A stretch of DNA of 64,000 nucleotides, taken from contig JBBQWB010000001.1 of NCBI GenBank assembly GCA_038210985.1, positions 1 to 64,000 on the forward strand, read 5' to 3'. This document shows positions 44,869 to 53,973 of this stretch, piece by piece. The DNA is from JAQUGA01 sp038210985. GTDB taxonomy: Bacteria > Bacteroidota > Bacteroidia > Bacteroidales > WCHB1-69. A program made the position numbers and the translations under genes. The stretch's first letter is position 1. Each line of letters starts with the position of its first letter. Below the pieces are notes generated by a model. The model made no database searches, was not told the DNA's origin, and saw only the letters and a list, made by a program, of their open reading frames with translations.

Positions 44869-46188
44869 ATGAAAGACACACCTATTAATTACGACATCGT
44901 AAAGAAAATTATTACGGAAAGCCCAATAAAATGTATTGGAAAGGCATCTATCCGCGAAATTAAAAAACTAATTAACGACATCGAAAAAGCTACCTATACT
45001 AAATTTATCCGAATGGAAATGGGTGTTCCTGGTATTCCTGCTTCACAAATTGGAATTAATGCTCAAATTAAGGCACTTCAAAATAATGTAGCTGCTATTT
45101 ATCCCGATATTGACGGAATACCCGAATTAAAAGAGGAAGCTGCAAAGTTTTGCAAAAACTTTATCAACATTGAGGTAAAACCATACAATTGTATCCCTAC
45201 TGTAGGTTCTATGATGGGTGGATTTGCATCTTTTCTAACACTCTCGAAAATGAATCCCAAAAAAGATACTACTCTTTTTATTGACCCTGGTTTCCCTGTT
45301 CAAAAACAACAACACAAAGTTTTAGGAATCAAATTTGAATCCTTTGATGTGTACGATTATCGTGGAGATAAACTTAGAGATAAGCTCGATTCAATGCTTT
45401 CAAAAGGAAACATTAATTCGATGATTTATTCAAATCCTAATAATCCTGCATGGATTTGCTTTACCGATAAAGAATTGAGAATTATTGGCGAAATGGCAAC
45501 TAAATACGATGTGGTGGTGATTGAAGATTTAGCCTATTTTGGAATGGATTTCCGAACGGATATTTCAAAGCCAGGTGTTCCTCCTTATCAGCCCAGCGTT
45601 GCAAAATATACCGATAAATTTATTTTATTTATTTCTAGCTCCAAAGCTTTTAGTTATGCTGGCGAACGAATCGGAATAATGATTGTTTCGGATGCTCTGT
45701 TTTGTGAAGATTTCGAAGGCTTAACTCCTTTCTTTGGAACACCTACGTTTGGAAGAGCAATAGTTTATGGTGCCGTTTACTCCATAAGTTCGGGTACTTC
45801 TCATTCCGCTCAATATGCATTAGCCGCAATTTTAAAAGCATGCAACGATGGTAGCTATAATTATTTGAATGATGTTAAGGTATATGGAAGAAAAGCTTCC
45901 GAAATGAAAAAAATGTTTGTGGATAATGGATTTAAAATAGTTTACGACACCGATGGCGAAGAACCTATTGCAGACGGTTTTTATTTTACCATTTCATATC
46001 CAGGATTTAGTGGCGAAGACCTTTTAGAAGAATTTTTATACTATGGTATTAGTGCTATTTCATTAGGAATAACTGGAAGTATGCGAACCGAAGGGCTTAG
46101 AGCTTGCGTTTCGTTAGTGGATAAAAACCAATTTTCGGATTTAGAATACCGATTGGAAAAATTTAAAGAACATCATCCCTTGAAATAA
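44869..46188 (+). CDS. PLP-dependent aminotransferase (class I/II fold)
   Basis: This 439-residue fold-type I aminotransferase has the PLP-binding lysine in FISSSKAFSYAGERIG, with SNPNNPAW and VVIEDLAYFGMDF upstream, as in the aspartate-aminotransferase superfamily. The sequence is of a Bacteroidota-type subgroup, and I cannot name its amino donor. It follows the Mpv17-like gene by 25 bp and ends at a strong terminator (46225-46262). Confidence 0.88.
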   Translation: MKDTPINYDIVKKIITESPIKCIGKASIREIKKLINDIEKATYTKFIRMEMGVPGIPASQIGINAQIKALQNNVAAIYPDIDGIPELKEEAAKFCKNFINIEVKPYNCIPTVGSMMGGFASFLTLSKMNPKKDTTLFIDPGFPVQKQQHKVLGIKFESFDVYDYRGDKLRDKLDSMLSKGNINSMIYSNPNNPAWICFTDKELRIIGEMATKYDVVVIEDLAYFGMDFRTDISKPGVPPYQPSVAKYTDKFILFISSSKAFSYAGERIGIMIVSDALFCEDFEGLTPFFGTPTFGRAIVYGAVYSISSGTSHSAQYALAAILKACNDGSYNYLNDVKVYGRKASEMKKMFVDNGFKIVYDTDGEEPIADGFYFTISYPGFSGEDLLEEFLYYGISAISLGITGSMRTEGLRACVSLVDKNQFSDLEYRLEKFKEHHPLK

Positions 46189-46224
46189 AATAAGGTTTTG
46201 AATAGACTTTACATATTTTTTTTT

Positions 46225-46262
46225 AAACAAAAGTGCCTGATTAAAAACAGGCACTTTTGTTT
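46225..46262 (+). terminator. Intrinsic terminator after the aminotransferase
   Basis: Perfect arms AAACAAAAGTGCCTG and CAGGCACTTTTGTTT enclose an 8-nt A-rich loop and are followed by TTTT. It ends the Mpv17-like/aminotransferase unit. Confidence 0.88.
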
Positions 46263-46466
46263 TTTATCGAGGTAAATCTGCAATTTTACACGACAAACTA
46301 ATTCAAAATCACTATAAACCAAATAAAATGGTTTAAAAATGATGATTTCAGAGTTTGTCCTTTGTTTTCAGTTGTTTAAATAACCATATTGACTACTTGT
46401 CAAATTTAGTTGTTTGGAGGGCTAAAGCTGTATTATCTTTGGCTCATCAAACATATAAAAACAAAC

Positions 46467-46826
46467 ATGAAAACAAAAATAACAACCATCGCATTTCTTC
46501 TTTTAGTTTCAGTATTTAGTTTAAAAGCAAACAATGATGGAGAAGAAAAAGTAATCAATAAAAATCGCATCGAAATAATTAAAGATTTTATCAAGACTGA
46601 AGTTTTAAAAGAAAAACCAATTTTCACTTCCGACTCAAAAGAACAAGTTCTTGCATTTGATGCTCGTATTGTTGAAGATGGTACAATTAAAGTTGAAAAC
46701 ATAAATTGCTCAAATCCTATTCAAGGCATGATGGTTCGCAACAAACTAGAAAGTCTTTTGATATACAATCCTGAAGATGTTGTTGGAAGCGTAATAACAA
46801 TGAAGTTTAAATTTGTTCAAAAATAA
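46467..46826 (+). CDS. Small secreted protein of unknown function
   Basis: I start this 119-residue protein at 46467 (MKTKITTIAFLL), which gives a proper signal peptide ending near SLKAN; the open frame reaches upstream to 46410 without a better start. The mature part is about 100 residues, mixed charged and hydrophobic, with a KEKPIFTSDSK stretch and two cysteine-free beta-like segments (DARIVEDGTIKVENI and VGSVITMKFKFV). The layout recalls TonB-C-like mini-domains found in secreted Bacteroidota proteins, but I cannot confirm it. A terminator follows at 46879. Confidence 0.7.
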   Translation: MKTKITTIAFLLLVSVFSLKANNDGEEKVINKNRIEIIKDFIKTEVLKEKPIFTSDSKEQVLAFDARIVEDGTIKVENINCSNPIQGMMVRNKLESLLIYNPEDVVGSVITMKFKFVQK

Positions 46827-46878
46827 TCCTACCCTAACCCATCCCGGGTTAAAATCCTATCTGAATTTCCTGAAGATT

Positions 46879-46909
46879 AGCCGATTCCCTATCGGCTTTT
46901 CTTTTTTTT
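46879..46909 (+). terminator. Intrinsic terminator after the small secreted protein
   Basis: AGCCGAT (46879-46885) and ATCGGCT (46891-46897) form a 7-bp stem around TCCCT, followed by TTTCTTTTTTTT. Confidence 0.88.
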
Positions 46910-47187
46910 AATTACTTGCATTTATTTGCTTTTAGCTATTATTTTTCTCGATTATAGGAAAAACTTTTACTTAGTTTATTTGTTTAACAATTGTCAGAAT
47001 TGGCGTTAGATACATGTTTAATGGACTATTCTATCGATTAAAATAAAATAATGTTAAAGAAATATTTCAAAATTTGGCTTGGTTGTTGAAAGATAATAAA
47101 AAATAACTTACTTTTGAAACGGAAAGCTCGTTATTATTTTTTGATTAATTTTGCTTTTTTTACAGATAACAATTAATATAATTAACA
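46910..47187. other. Spacer with promoter of the TPR genes
   Basis: A/T-rich and without an open frame. It holds a good promoter: TTG (47086-47088), 20 bp, TACTTTTG (47109-47116), 72 bp ahead of the first TPR gene. Confidence 0.6.
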
Positions 47188-47634
47188 ATGAAGAAAATAT
47201 TTTTAGTGTTTAGCTTAGTTTTGTTTAGTATTACTGTGTTTTCACAAGAGACAGCAAGGGAGTTGTTAGATCAAGGAGTTAATCAAATAACTCGAAAAAA
47301 CTACAAAAAAGCCATTGAATTATTCGACAAAGCAATAGTACTTGATAATGGCGACCAAGAATTGTATGCTCATCGAGGTCAGGCTAAACATTATTTAGGC
47401 TTATATCAAGAAGCAATTCTCGATTATAATAAAGCTATTCAAATTGAACCAGATTATGCTGAGGTTTATCACCTAAGAGGTCTAGCAAAAGCCGAATTAA
47501 AAGACATGAATGGTGCTTGCGAAGATTGGGAAAAATCTTACGAAAAAGGAGAAAAAAGAGCGATGGAATTGTTGATTGAATTTTGTAAGGAATACTTAGA
47601 TAATGACGGTTCTACAACTAAACCTAAAAAGTAA
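47188..47634 (+). CDS. Exported TPR-repeat protein (paralog 1)
   Basis: This 148-residue protein has a signal peptide ending near TVFSQ and three TPR-like units. The middle one contains the Gly/Ala/Tyr pattern AHRGQAKHYLGLYQEAILDYNKAI, then EPDYAEVYHLRGLAKAELKD and the conserved NGACEDWEKS. It is a periplasmic or surface scaffold protein of unknown partner. The next gene encodes a clear paralog, so this is a local duplication. A TACTTTTG promoter lies 72 bp upstream. Confidence 0.82.
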   Translation: MKKIFLVFSLVLFSITVFSQETARELLDQGVNQITRKNYKKAIELFDKAIVLDNGDQELYAHRGQAKHYLGLYQEAILDYNKAIQIEPDYAEVYHLRGLAKAELKDMNGACEDWEKSYEKGEKRAMELLIEFCKEYLDNDGSTTKPKK

Positions 47635-47655
47635 TTTTAAAAAAAAAATCGGATT

Positions 47656-48087
47656 ATGAAAACATTGAAATTGACGCTAATATTTTCTTTTCTTTTATTC
47701 TTTATAAGTTCATTTTCTTTTGCTCAAAATACAGCGGATGATTATTTGAAGTGTGGAATTAAGCATCTGGAAAAAAAACATTACGATAAAGCACTTGAGA
47801 GTTTTGAAAATGCATATGTGCTAAATTCTAACGACGCAAATATTTTAGCTTTCAGAGGACAAGCCAAGCATCATCTTAATAAGTATCAAGAAGCAATTTT
47901 AGATTATAATAAAGCCTTGGAATTGCAGCCAAATTACGCCGAAGTATTTCATTTACGTGGACTTGCAAGGTTTGAGCTAAAAGACACCACCGGTGCTTGC
48001 GAAGATTGGGACAAAGCAAATAAATTAGGCTATTCGGATGTAATAGATCTAATTATTCAATATTGTATGCCTAAAACTGCAGAATAA
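47656..48087 (+). CDS. Exported TPR-repeat protein (paralog 2)
   Basis: This 143-residue protein is a paralog of the preceding gene, with the same signal peptide plus three-TPR layout. It contains AFRGQAKHHLNKYQEAILDYNKAL, NYAEVFHLRGLARFELKD and GACEDWDKAN in the same order. It starts 21 bp after the first copy, so the two are co-transcribed. The N-terminal halves differ more than the TPR core, which suggests an old tandem duplication with divergence. No partner is known. Confidence 0.82.
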   Translation: MKTLKLTLIFSFLLFFISSFSFAQNTADDYLKCGIKHLEKKHYDKALESFENAYVLNSNDANILAFRGQAKHHLNKYQEAILDYNKALELQPNYAEVFHLRGLARFELKDTTGACEDWDKANKLGYSDVIDLIIQYCMPKTAE

Positions 48088-48201
48088 AGGATAATTCTTC
48101 AATTAGATATACTCAAATACCAAAAAAATCGTTAGCCAAATTAAGTATTGATGTATTTTCTACTACTTTTGTTTGTATAAATTTATTTTTTGGTTAAAAG
48201 C

Positions 48202-48954
48202 ATGAAAAAAGTACTCTTTTTAATATTATTTGTTACAAGTTCTCTTACAAATAGCTTTTCACAATCCACCGTTGATTCAAGCGATTTTATTCTATTTTTC
48301 GATATTAATGTTGGCTACGATATGCCTGCTGCGGACATGTCAAATCGCTTTGGAATGAACTCTATTGTTGGTGCTGGATTTAATATCAAAACTAGACAAA
48401 ATTGGACATTTGGCTGCTCGTATAATTATTTTTTTGGCGATGATGTGAAAAATGAAAACGTATATTTATCCTCCATTTTAATATCCGAAGGTGTTATTAT
48501 TGATGGAAACGGACAATATGCCGAAATTAATTTGATGGAAAGAGGATGGGACGCCTTTTTAAAATTTGGCAAAGTTTTTCCATTCTCGAAAAACAGAAAC
48601 TCTGGTATTTGGATAAACTCAGGTTTAGGATTATTACAACATAAAATTCTCATCAATAACCCTTTAAATTTAGCACCTCAAATAAAAGGCGATTACAAAA
48701 AAGGATACGATAAATTATCAAATGGTTTTGCTTTAAATCAATTTGTTGGGTATGTTTGGATTAATAAAAAAAACATTTTTAATACCTATGCGGGATTTGA
48801 AATTACCGCTGCTTGGACCGAAAATAGACGTTCTTGGGATTATATCCTTGCCAAAAAATTTGAGGAGAAAAGATTTGATGTGATTTTTGGTATAAAAGCA
48901 GGATGGATTATTCCAATATTCAAAAGGAGTCCCGACCCATTTTACTACAAATAA
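48202..48954 (+). CDS. Putative outer-membrane beta-barrel protein
   Basis: I start this protein of about 250 residues at 48202 (MKKVLFLILFV), where a signal peptide ending near NSFSQ appears. The mature part shows amphipathic beta strands with Gly and aromatic residues (FFDINVGYDMPAADMSNRFG, VGAGFNIKTRQNWTFGCSYN) and ends RSPDPFYYK, like PorT-type or OmpA-like eight-stranded barrels. I cannot name it further. kdtA starts 9 bp downstream, so it is probably co-transcribed with LPS genes. Confidence 0.7.
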   Translation: MKKVLFLILFVTSSLTNSFSQSTVDSSDFILFFDINVGYDMPAADMSNRFGMNSIVGAGFNIKTRQNWTFGCSYNYFFGDDVKNENVYLSSILISEGVIIDGNGQYAEINLMERGWDAFLKFGKVFPFSKNRNSGIWINSGLGLLQHKILINNPLNLAPQIKGDYKKGYDKLSNGFALNQFVGYVWINKKNIFNTYAGFEITAAWTENRRSWDYILAKKFEEKRFDVIFGIKAGWIIPIFKRSPDPFYYK

Positions 48955-48963
48955 TAAAATGCT

Positions 48964-50193
48964 ATGAGGTTATTATATTCTCTTGCAATTTTTACATACA
49001 GCTTAATAATTAAAATTTTTTCAATATTTAATTCAAAGGCTAAACTATGGATTAATGGTAGAAAAAATGTATTCGAAAAATTGAAATTTTTTAAAAAGAG
49101 CAACTCAAATCCTATTATCTGGGTTCATTGTGCTTCTTTGGGCGAATTTGAACAAGGTCGTCCTTTTATAGAAAAAATTAAAAAAGAAAAACCCGAATAT
49201 CGGATACTGTTAACCTTTTTTTCTCCTTCAGGATTTGAAATCAGAAAAAAGTATTTAGTAGCCGATTATGTTTCATACTTGCCCCAGGATTCAATAAAAA
49301 ACTCCAAAAAATTTATTGATATTATTTCTCCCAAAATGGTTTTCTTTGTAAAGTACGAATATTGGTACAACTATATTAATCAATTAAATAGAAAAGAAAT
49401 ACCCTTTTATATCATTTCCGCAATATTTCGCAAAAAACAAATTTTCTTTAAATGGTATGGCTCATGGTTTAGAAAGCAATTATTTAAAATTAGCTTTTTT
49501 TACACTCAAAACGACGAGAGTTTGCAACTGCTAAAAACCATAGGAATTACGAACGCAATAAAAACTGGAGATACTCGATTTGATAGAGTTGCCGAAATTT
49601 GTAGTAAACCATTCAATATTGAACAGTTTGCTGGTTTTGAAAAATCAAAAACCATTGTAATTGGAAGTAGTTGGCCCGATGATGAACAACTTATTCAAAA
49701 ATCAATGTCGAAATTTCTGCAAATAAATTTAATTATTGCTCCCCATGATGTGGACGAAGAACGAATTTTATTTATTGAGAATATCTTTAAGGACAGAAAG
49801 TGCATTCGGTTTTCCAAACTAATAAAATCAGAAACGCAAAATTTTGATGTTGTGATTATCGATTCCATTGGACTGTTAAGCAGTTTGTATCAATATGGTT
49901 TTTTAGCCTATATTGGTGGTGGTTTTAATAAAGGGATTCACAATATTTTAGAAGCTTCTTGTTACGGTATACCAATCGTATTTGGACCAAATTATTTAAA
50001 ATTTCAAGAAGCAGTGTCGCTAATTAATGAGGGAGGAGCTTTTTCGGTTAATAATGAAGAAGATTTAAGCAGTTTAATATCTCGCCTTATTTCTAATCCA
50101 GAAGATACTGCAAGACGTAGTTTGATTTCGAAAAGCTTTACCCAGCAAAACATTGGTGCAACTGAAAAAATTTACTCACACGTTTTTAAATGA
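48964..50193 (+). CDS. waaA: 3-deoxy-D-manno-octulosonic acid (Kdo) transferase
   Basis: This 409-residue glycosyltransferase adds Kdo to lipid A at the inner membrane. An N-terminal hydrophobic anchor, the WVHCASLGEFEQGRPFIEKI segment with its catalytic glutamate, the TGDTRFDR motif and AYIGGGFNKGIHNILEA in the C-terminal domain are all characteristic of WaaA/KdtA. It is part of the LPS pathway represented elsewhere in the window by the heptose enzymes. Its last four bases (ATGA, 50190-50193) overlap the start of the M1 peptidase gene. Confidence 0.93.
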   Translation: MRLLYSLAIFTYSLIIKIFSIFNSKAKLWINGRKNVFEKLKFFKKSNSNPIIWVHCASLGEFEQGRPFIEKIKKEKPEYRILLTFFSPSGFEIRKKYLVADYVSYLPQDSIKNSKKFIDIISPKMVFFVKYEYWYNYINQLNRKEIPFYIISAIFRKKQIFFKWYGSWFRKQLFKISFFYTQNDESLQLLKTIGITNAIKTGDTRFDRVAEICSKPFNIEQFAGFEKSKTIVIGSSWPDDEQLIQKSMSKFLQINLIIAPHDVDEERILFIENIFKDRKCIRFSKLIKSETQNFDVVIIDSIGLLSSLYQYGFLAYIGGGFNKGIHNILEASCYGIPIVFGPNYLKFQEAVSLINEGGAFSVNNEEDLSSLISRLISNPEDTARRSLISKSFTQQNIGATEKIYSHVFK

Positions 50194-52040
50194 AACATTT
50201 TTATTTAAAGAATATTGTTTTTAGCTTTTCCTTATTTTTTGCAATAACAAGCAACGTGCTTTATGCTCAAGTAGATATTACCTATCAAAGGTTGTCTCTT
50301 AAAGTTAATCCCGATACTGTCTTTATAGAGGGTGAATCAACCATTTGTTTTCGCCCTACACATGTTACAAACTATATTGAAATTGATTTGAATGACACGT
50401 TTCAAATTATTAGTTTTAAATATCAAAATAATGAATATCCATTTACTCGATTAAATCATAAAATTAGAGTTGAAAACGAATCTATGTTTTTGTCTAGTCG
50501 AATAGATTCGATTTACATTCATTATAAAGGGATTCCGAATAATAGTTTTAATTCGAATTCAACCAATTTTTTGTTCCACGACACTGTTCCAATTTTTTGG
50601 ACTCAATCGGAACCTTATGGTTGTGCCGATTGGTGGCCAACACAAAATAGTTTATCCGATAAAATCGACTCGATGGATATCATAATTACTTGTCCGTCAA
50701 GATATTGTTCTGCTTCCAATGGAATTTTAGTTTCTGATTCCATCCATAATTTCGAAAGAATATCTTTTTGGAAGCATCGCTATCCTATTGTTCCATATTT
50801 GGTTGGAGTAGCAGTTACAAACTATGTGATGTATTACGATACTGCGTATTTTGAAAACGACACCATTCCTATCATGAATTTTGTGTTCCCCGAGTATGAG
50901 TACGAATATCGATTAAATAGCTTTGCTACAGCTATAATGATGCATTATTTTAATGTTACTTATGGCGAATATCCTTTTAAAAAAGAAAAGTATGGACATG
51001 CTCAAATTCCAGGATATGGAGGAATGGAAAATCAAACGATTACATTTTTATCGAGCTATTCGTACATGTTGGTTGCACACGAGTTATCGCATCATTGGTT
51101 TGGAAATTATATTACCTGCTCGTCGTGGTCAGATGTTTGGCTAAACGAAGGGTTTGCAACCTACACGTCCAATTTACTACTTAATTATGAGCCATCGCCC
51201 AACGGTTTTGATTATTGGAGATGGTATTGTGTAAATAGCATAACATCCGAAGCTAATGGCAGCGTTTGGGTTAGCGATACTAGCGATAGAAGTATAATTT
51301 TTTCGGGCAGACTTTCCTACGAAAAAGGAGGGATGTTGTTACACATGATTCATTACAAAATTGGAGATTCACTCTATTTTTTAACAATGAAAAATTATTT
51401 AAACAACCCGAATTTTTCGTATAAATTTGCATCAACAGATGATTTTAAGGCAGTTATAGAAGTTACAGCGAATATCGATTTGGATAATTTTTTTAATTAT
51501 TGGTTTTTTGGCGAAGGCTATCCTATATTTTCAATTAGAGCAAAAAATGGTGTTTCAAATAAATTACAAATTGCTATAAATTGTCAAAATTCTAGTTTAA
51601 ATAATATTCCTTTCCAAGGCGAGTTGGAGTTATTAATTAAAAATAGTCAGTTTGACACCCTTGTTTCTGTAAATATGGATGAGTCTGAAAAAAATCTTTC
51701 ATTTGATTTAAGCTTTGTTCCCGATAGTGTTATTGCCAATCCAAATCATCACTTAATAACTCCACAAACATCTGTTTTCATAAACAATGAAGAAAAGCCA
51801 TCTGCAGTTTGGATATATCCAAATCCAACAGCGGATTATGTTTCCTTTTATTGTCGAGAAACTAAAATTAAACACTTTATTATTTACGACAATTCAGGTC
51901 GTTTAATATTTGAAGAAAGTTTCGATTTTCCCGTCAAATATTACAAAATGAACGTCAATTTACTTATTAGGGGTAGCTATTTTGTGCAATTTAGAAGTAT
52001 TGGCGGGTTAATATTTAATAATATTTTAATAAAAATCTAA
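50190..52040 (+). CDS. Secreted M1-family aminopeptidase with T9SS sorting domain
   Basis: This 616-residue exported zinc metallopeptidase has a signal peptide ending near VLYAQ, then the M1 N-terminal domain, the substrate motif GYGGMENQTITF and the zinc-binding HELSHHWFGN with the distal glutamate in LNEGFATY. The last 75 or so residues, from VWIYPNPTADYVSFY to the C-terminus, form a type A T9SS C-terminal domain. This marks it for export by the system that includes PorQ. It is translationally coupled to waaA. Confidence 0.92.
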   Translation: MKHFYLKNIVFSFSLFFAITSNVLYAQVDITYQRLSLKVNPDTVFIEGESTICFRPTHVTNYIEIDLNDTFQIISFKYQNNEYPFTRLNHKIRVENESMFLSSRIDSIYIHYKGIPNNSFNSNSTNFLFHDTVPIFWTQSEPYGCADWWPTQNSLSDKIDSMDIIITCPSRYCSASNGILVSDSIHNFERISFWKHRYPIVPYLVGVAVTNYVMYYDTAYFENDTIPIMNFVFPEYEYEYRLNSFATAIMMHYFNVTYGEYPFKKEKYGHAQIPGYGGMENQTITFLSSYSYMLVAHELSHHWFGNYITCSSWSDVWLNEGFATYTSNLLLNYEPSPNGFDYWRWYCVNSITSEANGSVWVSDTSDRSIIFSGRLSYEKGGMLLHMIHYKIGDSLYFLTMKNYLNNPNFSYKFASTDDFKAVIEVTANIDLDNFFNYWFFGEGYPIFSIRAKNGVSNKLQIAINCQNSSLNNIPFQGELELLIKNSQFDTLVSVNMDESEKNLSFDLSFVPDSVIANPNHHLITPQTSVFINNEEKPSAVWIYPNPTADYVSFYCRETKIKHFIIYDNSGRLIFEESFDFPVKYYKMNVNLLIRGSYFVQFRSIGGLIFNNILIKI

Positions 52041-52182
52041 AATGCAAATTTTTAAACAATCAGAAAATCAGCATAATAGAATATTAACGTATATTTTATC
52101 TCATTTAATTTAAAGATGAACTGTTTTAAATAAATTTTTTGTAAGTTTGTGCATTGGTAAAAAGTAACCTAAAGTTTAACTA

Positions 52183-52785
52183 ATGAATGCTTTTGATATT
52201 GACGTTCAGTTAATAAAAAAAAATGAATTGACCCAAGTTGCACTTGAGGTTTTTCAAAAAAACAAACACTTTGAGTTTTCGTTAAATAATGCTTGCAAAG
52301 CAATGAATATTAGCGAAAAGGAGTTTGTTGTTCTTTTTCGTGATTACGATGAGTTTTTGATGCAGATAATTGCATATTATACTCGAAATATTCAAGAATT
52401 AATTGAGCCAATTTTAGCGGATATTAAAGTGGAACCACTAAAAAGGATTGAAAACTTATACACGTATTATGTGGATCATTATGTCAACAAAAATACTTTT
52501 CCTTTTGGTACAATTGCTAATAGAATTATTCACACAACTAACAATCAGGACATTAAGCAAGCAGCAATGGATGTGTTTAACATGGTTAAACGGAGCCATT
52601 ATATTTGTATTGTTGAAGCGAAGAAAAATGGAACAATGGATGCAAGGGTTGATGCGGAGAAGTTATCGGAATTTATTATAAATGCATGGGAAGGAACGCT
52701 TCTACATTTTTATGAATCAGGTTCAATAAAAGCATTATTTATCTTTAATGTGGTTCTACGTAAGAATATCTTACATTTAGTTTAG
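52183..52785 (+). CDS. TetR/AcrR-family transcriptional regulator
   Basis: This 200-residue, all-helical protein has an N-terminal helix-turn-helix (residues about 12-55, ending ISEKEFVVLFRDYDEFLMQI) and a C-terminal ligand or dimer domain of the TetR_C type. The HTH is a diverged form. A TAAGTTTG -7-like box lies at 52142-52149. No neighbouring transporter in the same direction suggests its target. It ends 3 bp before the convergent arginase-fold gene. Confidence 0.78.
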   Translation: MNAFDIDVQLIKKNELTQVALEVFQKNKHFEFSLNNACKAMNISEKEFVVLFRDYDEFLMQIIAYYTRNIQELIEPILADIKVEPLKRIENLYTYYVDHYVNKNTFPFGTIANRIIHTTNNQDIKQAAMDVFNMVKRSHYICIVEAKKNGTMDARVDAEKLSEFIINAWEGTLLHFYESGSIKALFIFNVVLRKNILHLV

Positions 52786-52788
52786 TTT

Positions 52789-53970
52789 CTAAATCATTTT
52801 TTTCATAGCTTGCCACCATCTTTCAGGGATGTCGTCGTTGCATGCTGTTTCATAATCTTTATACGAACAAGGAATGATATTATGTCTTTCGTATCTAGTT
52901 TTTTTATCTATCGGATAAGGAACTTCCATCCACCAACGTTCGGTTTTTTTGCTCTTATAAAATTTAATATCATACAAACCTTCCTGAATGGAAACATAAT
53001 ATTTGATAAAATGGTCTTTTGTAATATTTGGGTAATCATTTTTACGGTTGTAATATCCCTCAATAAAATACCATATCATTTGAGATATTAAAGTAGCAGA
53101 CTGCCAATTATTATCAAACAAAGGATTATATTCAAAAAAACCGATAGCACTTAGCTTATCACTTATTCCTGCATATCTGGTAATTTGGCAAATTTCATCT
53201 CCGGCAAATCCGTTAGGAGAAGCAAAATAATTAGCAGGCAAATCACTTTGACGAATTGCTCCCATGTCAATAGAAACCATGTCGGCATTTCTCATCACTG
53301 GTTCTACTTCTTGCATGTCTGCTCTAACATTTCCCAGTCGGTATGTGTCGAAGAACAAGTTTTTCATTAATTCAATCGAATCTTGCTCGACAAAATAGGT
53401 TTGATAGCCAATATTTGTATAATTAAAGAGGTAGTTGGGTTGTTGAAGAATTAGTTTGTTAATATATGCTTGTGAGTTCATTGGTGATTCTTCTGAGCCA
53501 ATATCAAAACGGGAATCGACTGACACAATGTTTATTACCCTTTTAATTTTTTCGTATGCTTTATACATTGCATAAGTTAAATCTTGGCTTCCACCAATAA
53601 TTATTGGAGTAATATTGTATTCAAACAAAATAGCCATTATTTCGCTTATTGCAACGTAAGTGTCATTAATTGTTTGCCCATTTCGCAGATTTCCTAAGTC
53701 GGCAATTTTAATATTTGGTTTACTAGCATAGAGTTGGTAAAATTTATTTCGGATATAATCAGGAGCTTTTCCACAGCCTTGATTTTCAAGAGCATTGCGT
53801 TCTTCACAAACTCCAATAAAAGCAATATCTATTCCTTCGAGGCTAGGAAATCCATTTTCTTTGTTGTGAATTTGCAACAAATGTCCAAAGGCACTATTGG
53901 TATATCTTTCGGTATTAAAAGATACAGTTTCTTCGTTAATAGGTTCAAAAAACAAATGCAAATCCATCAT
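52789..53970 (-). CDS. Arginase/formimidoylglutamase-fold protein with degenerate metal site
   Basis: This 393-residue protein has the arginase/ureohydrolase fold. At the positions of GGDHS, DAHxD and SxDxDxxDP it has IIGGSQDLTYA, SVDSRFDIG and VSIDMGAIRQSDLP. Thus the two metal-binding histidines and at least one aspartate are replaced, and it is doubtful that it holds the usual two manganese ions. A C-terminal region of about 85 residues (ending in RYERHNIIPC and ERWWQAMKKM) extends the fold. Similar annotated formimidoylglutamases occur in Bacteroidota. It starts 3 bp after topA and is probably co-transcribed. Confidence 0.82.
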   Translation of the reverse strand: MMDLHLFFEPINEETVSFNTERYTNSAFGHLLQIHNKENGFPSLEGIDIAFIGVCEERNALENQGCGKAPDYIRNKFYQLYASKPNIKIADLGNLRNGQTINDTYVAISEIMAILFEYNITPIIIGGSQDLTYAMYKAYEKIKRVINIVSVDSRFDIGSEESPMNSQAYINKLILQQPNYLFNYTNIGYQTYFVEQDSIELMKNLFFDTYRLGNVRADMQEVEPVMRNADMVSIDMGAIRQSDLPANYFASPNGFAGDEICQITRYAGISDKLSAIGFFEYNPLFDNNWQSATLISQMIWYFIEGYYNRKNDYPNITKDHFIKYYVSIQEGLYDIKFYKSKKTERWWMEVPYPIDKKTRYERHNIIPCSYKDYETACNDDIPERWWQAMKKMI

Positions 53971-53973
53971 AAT

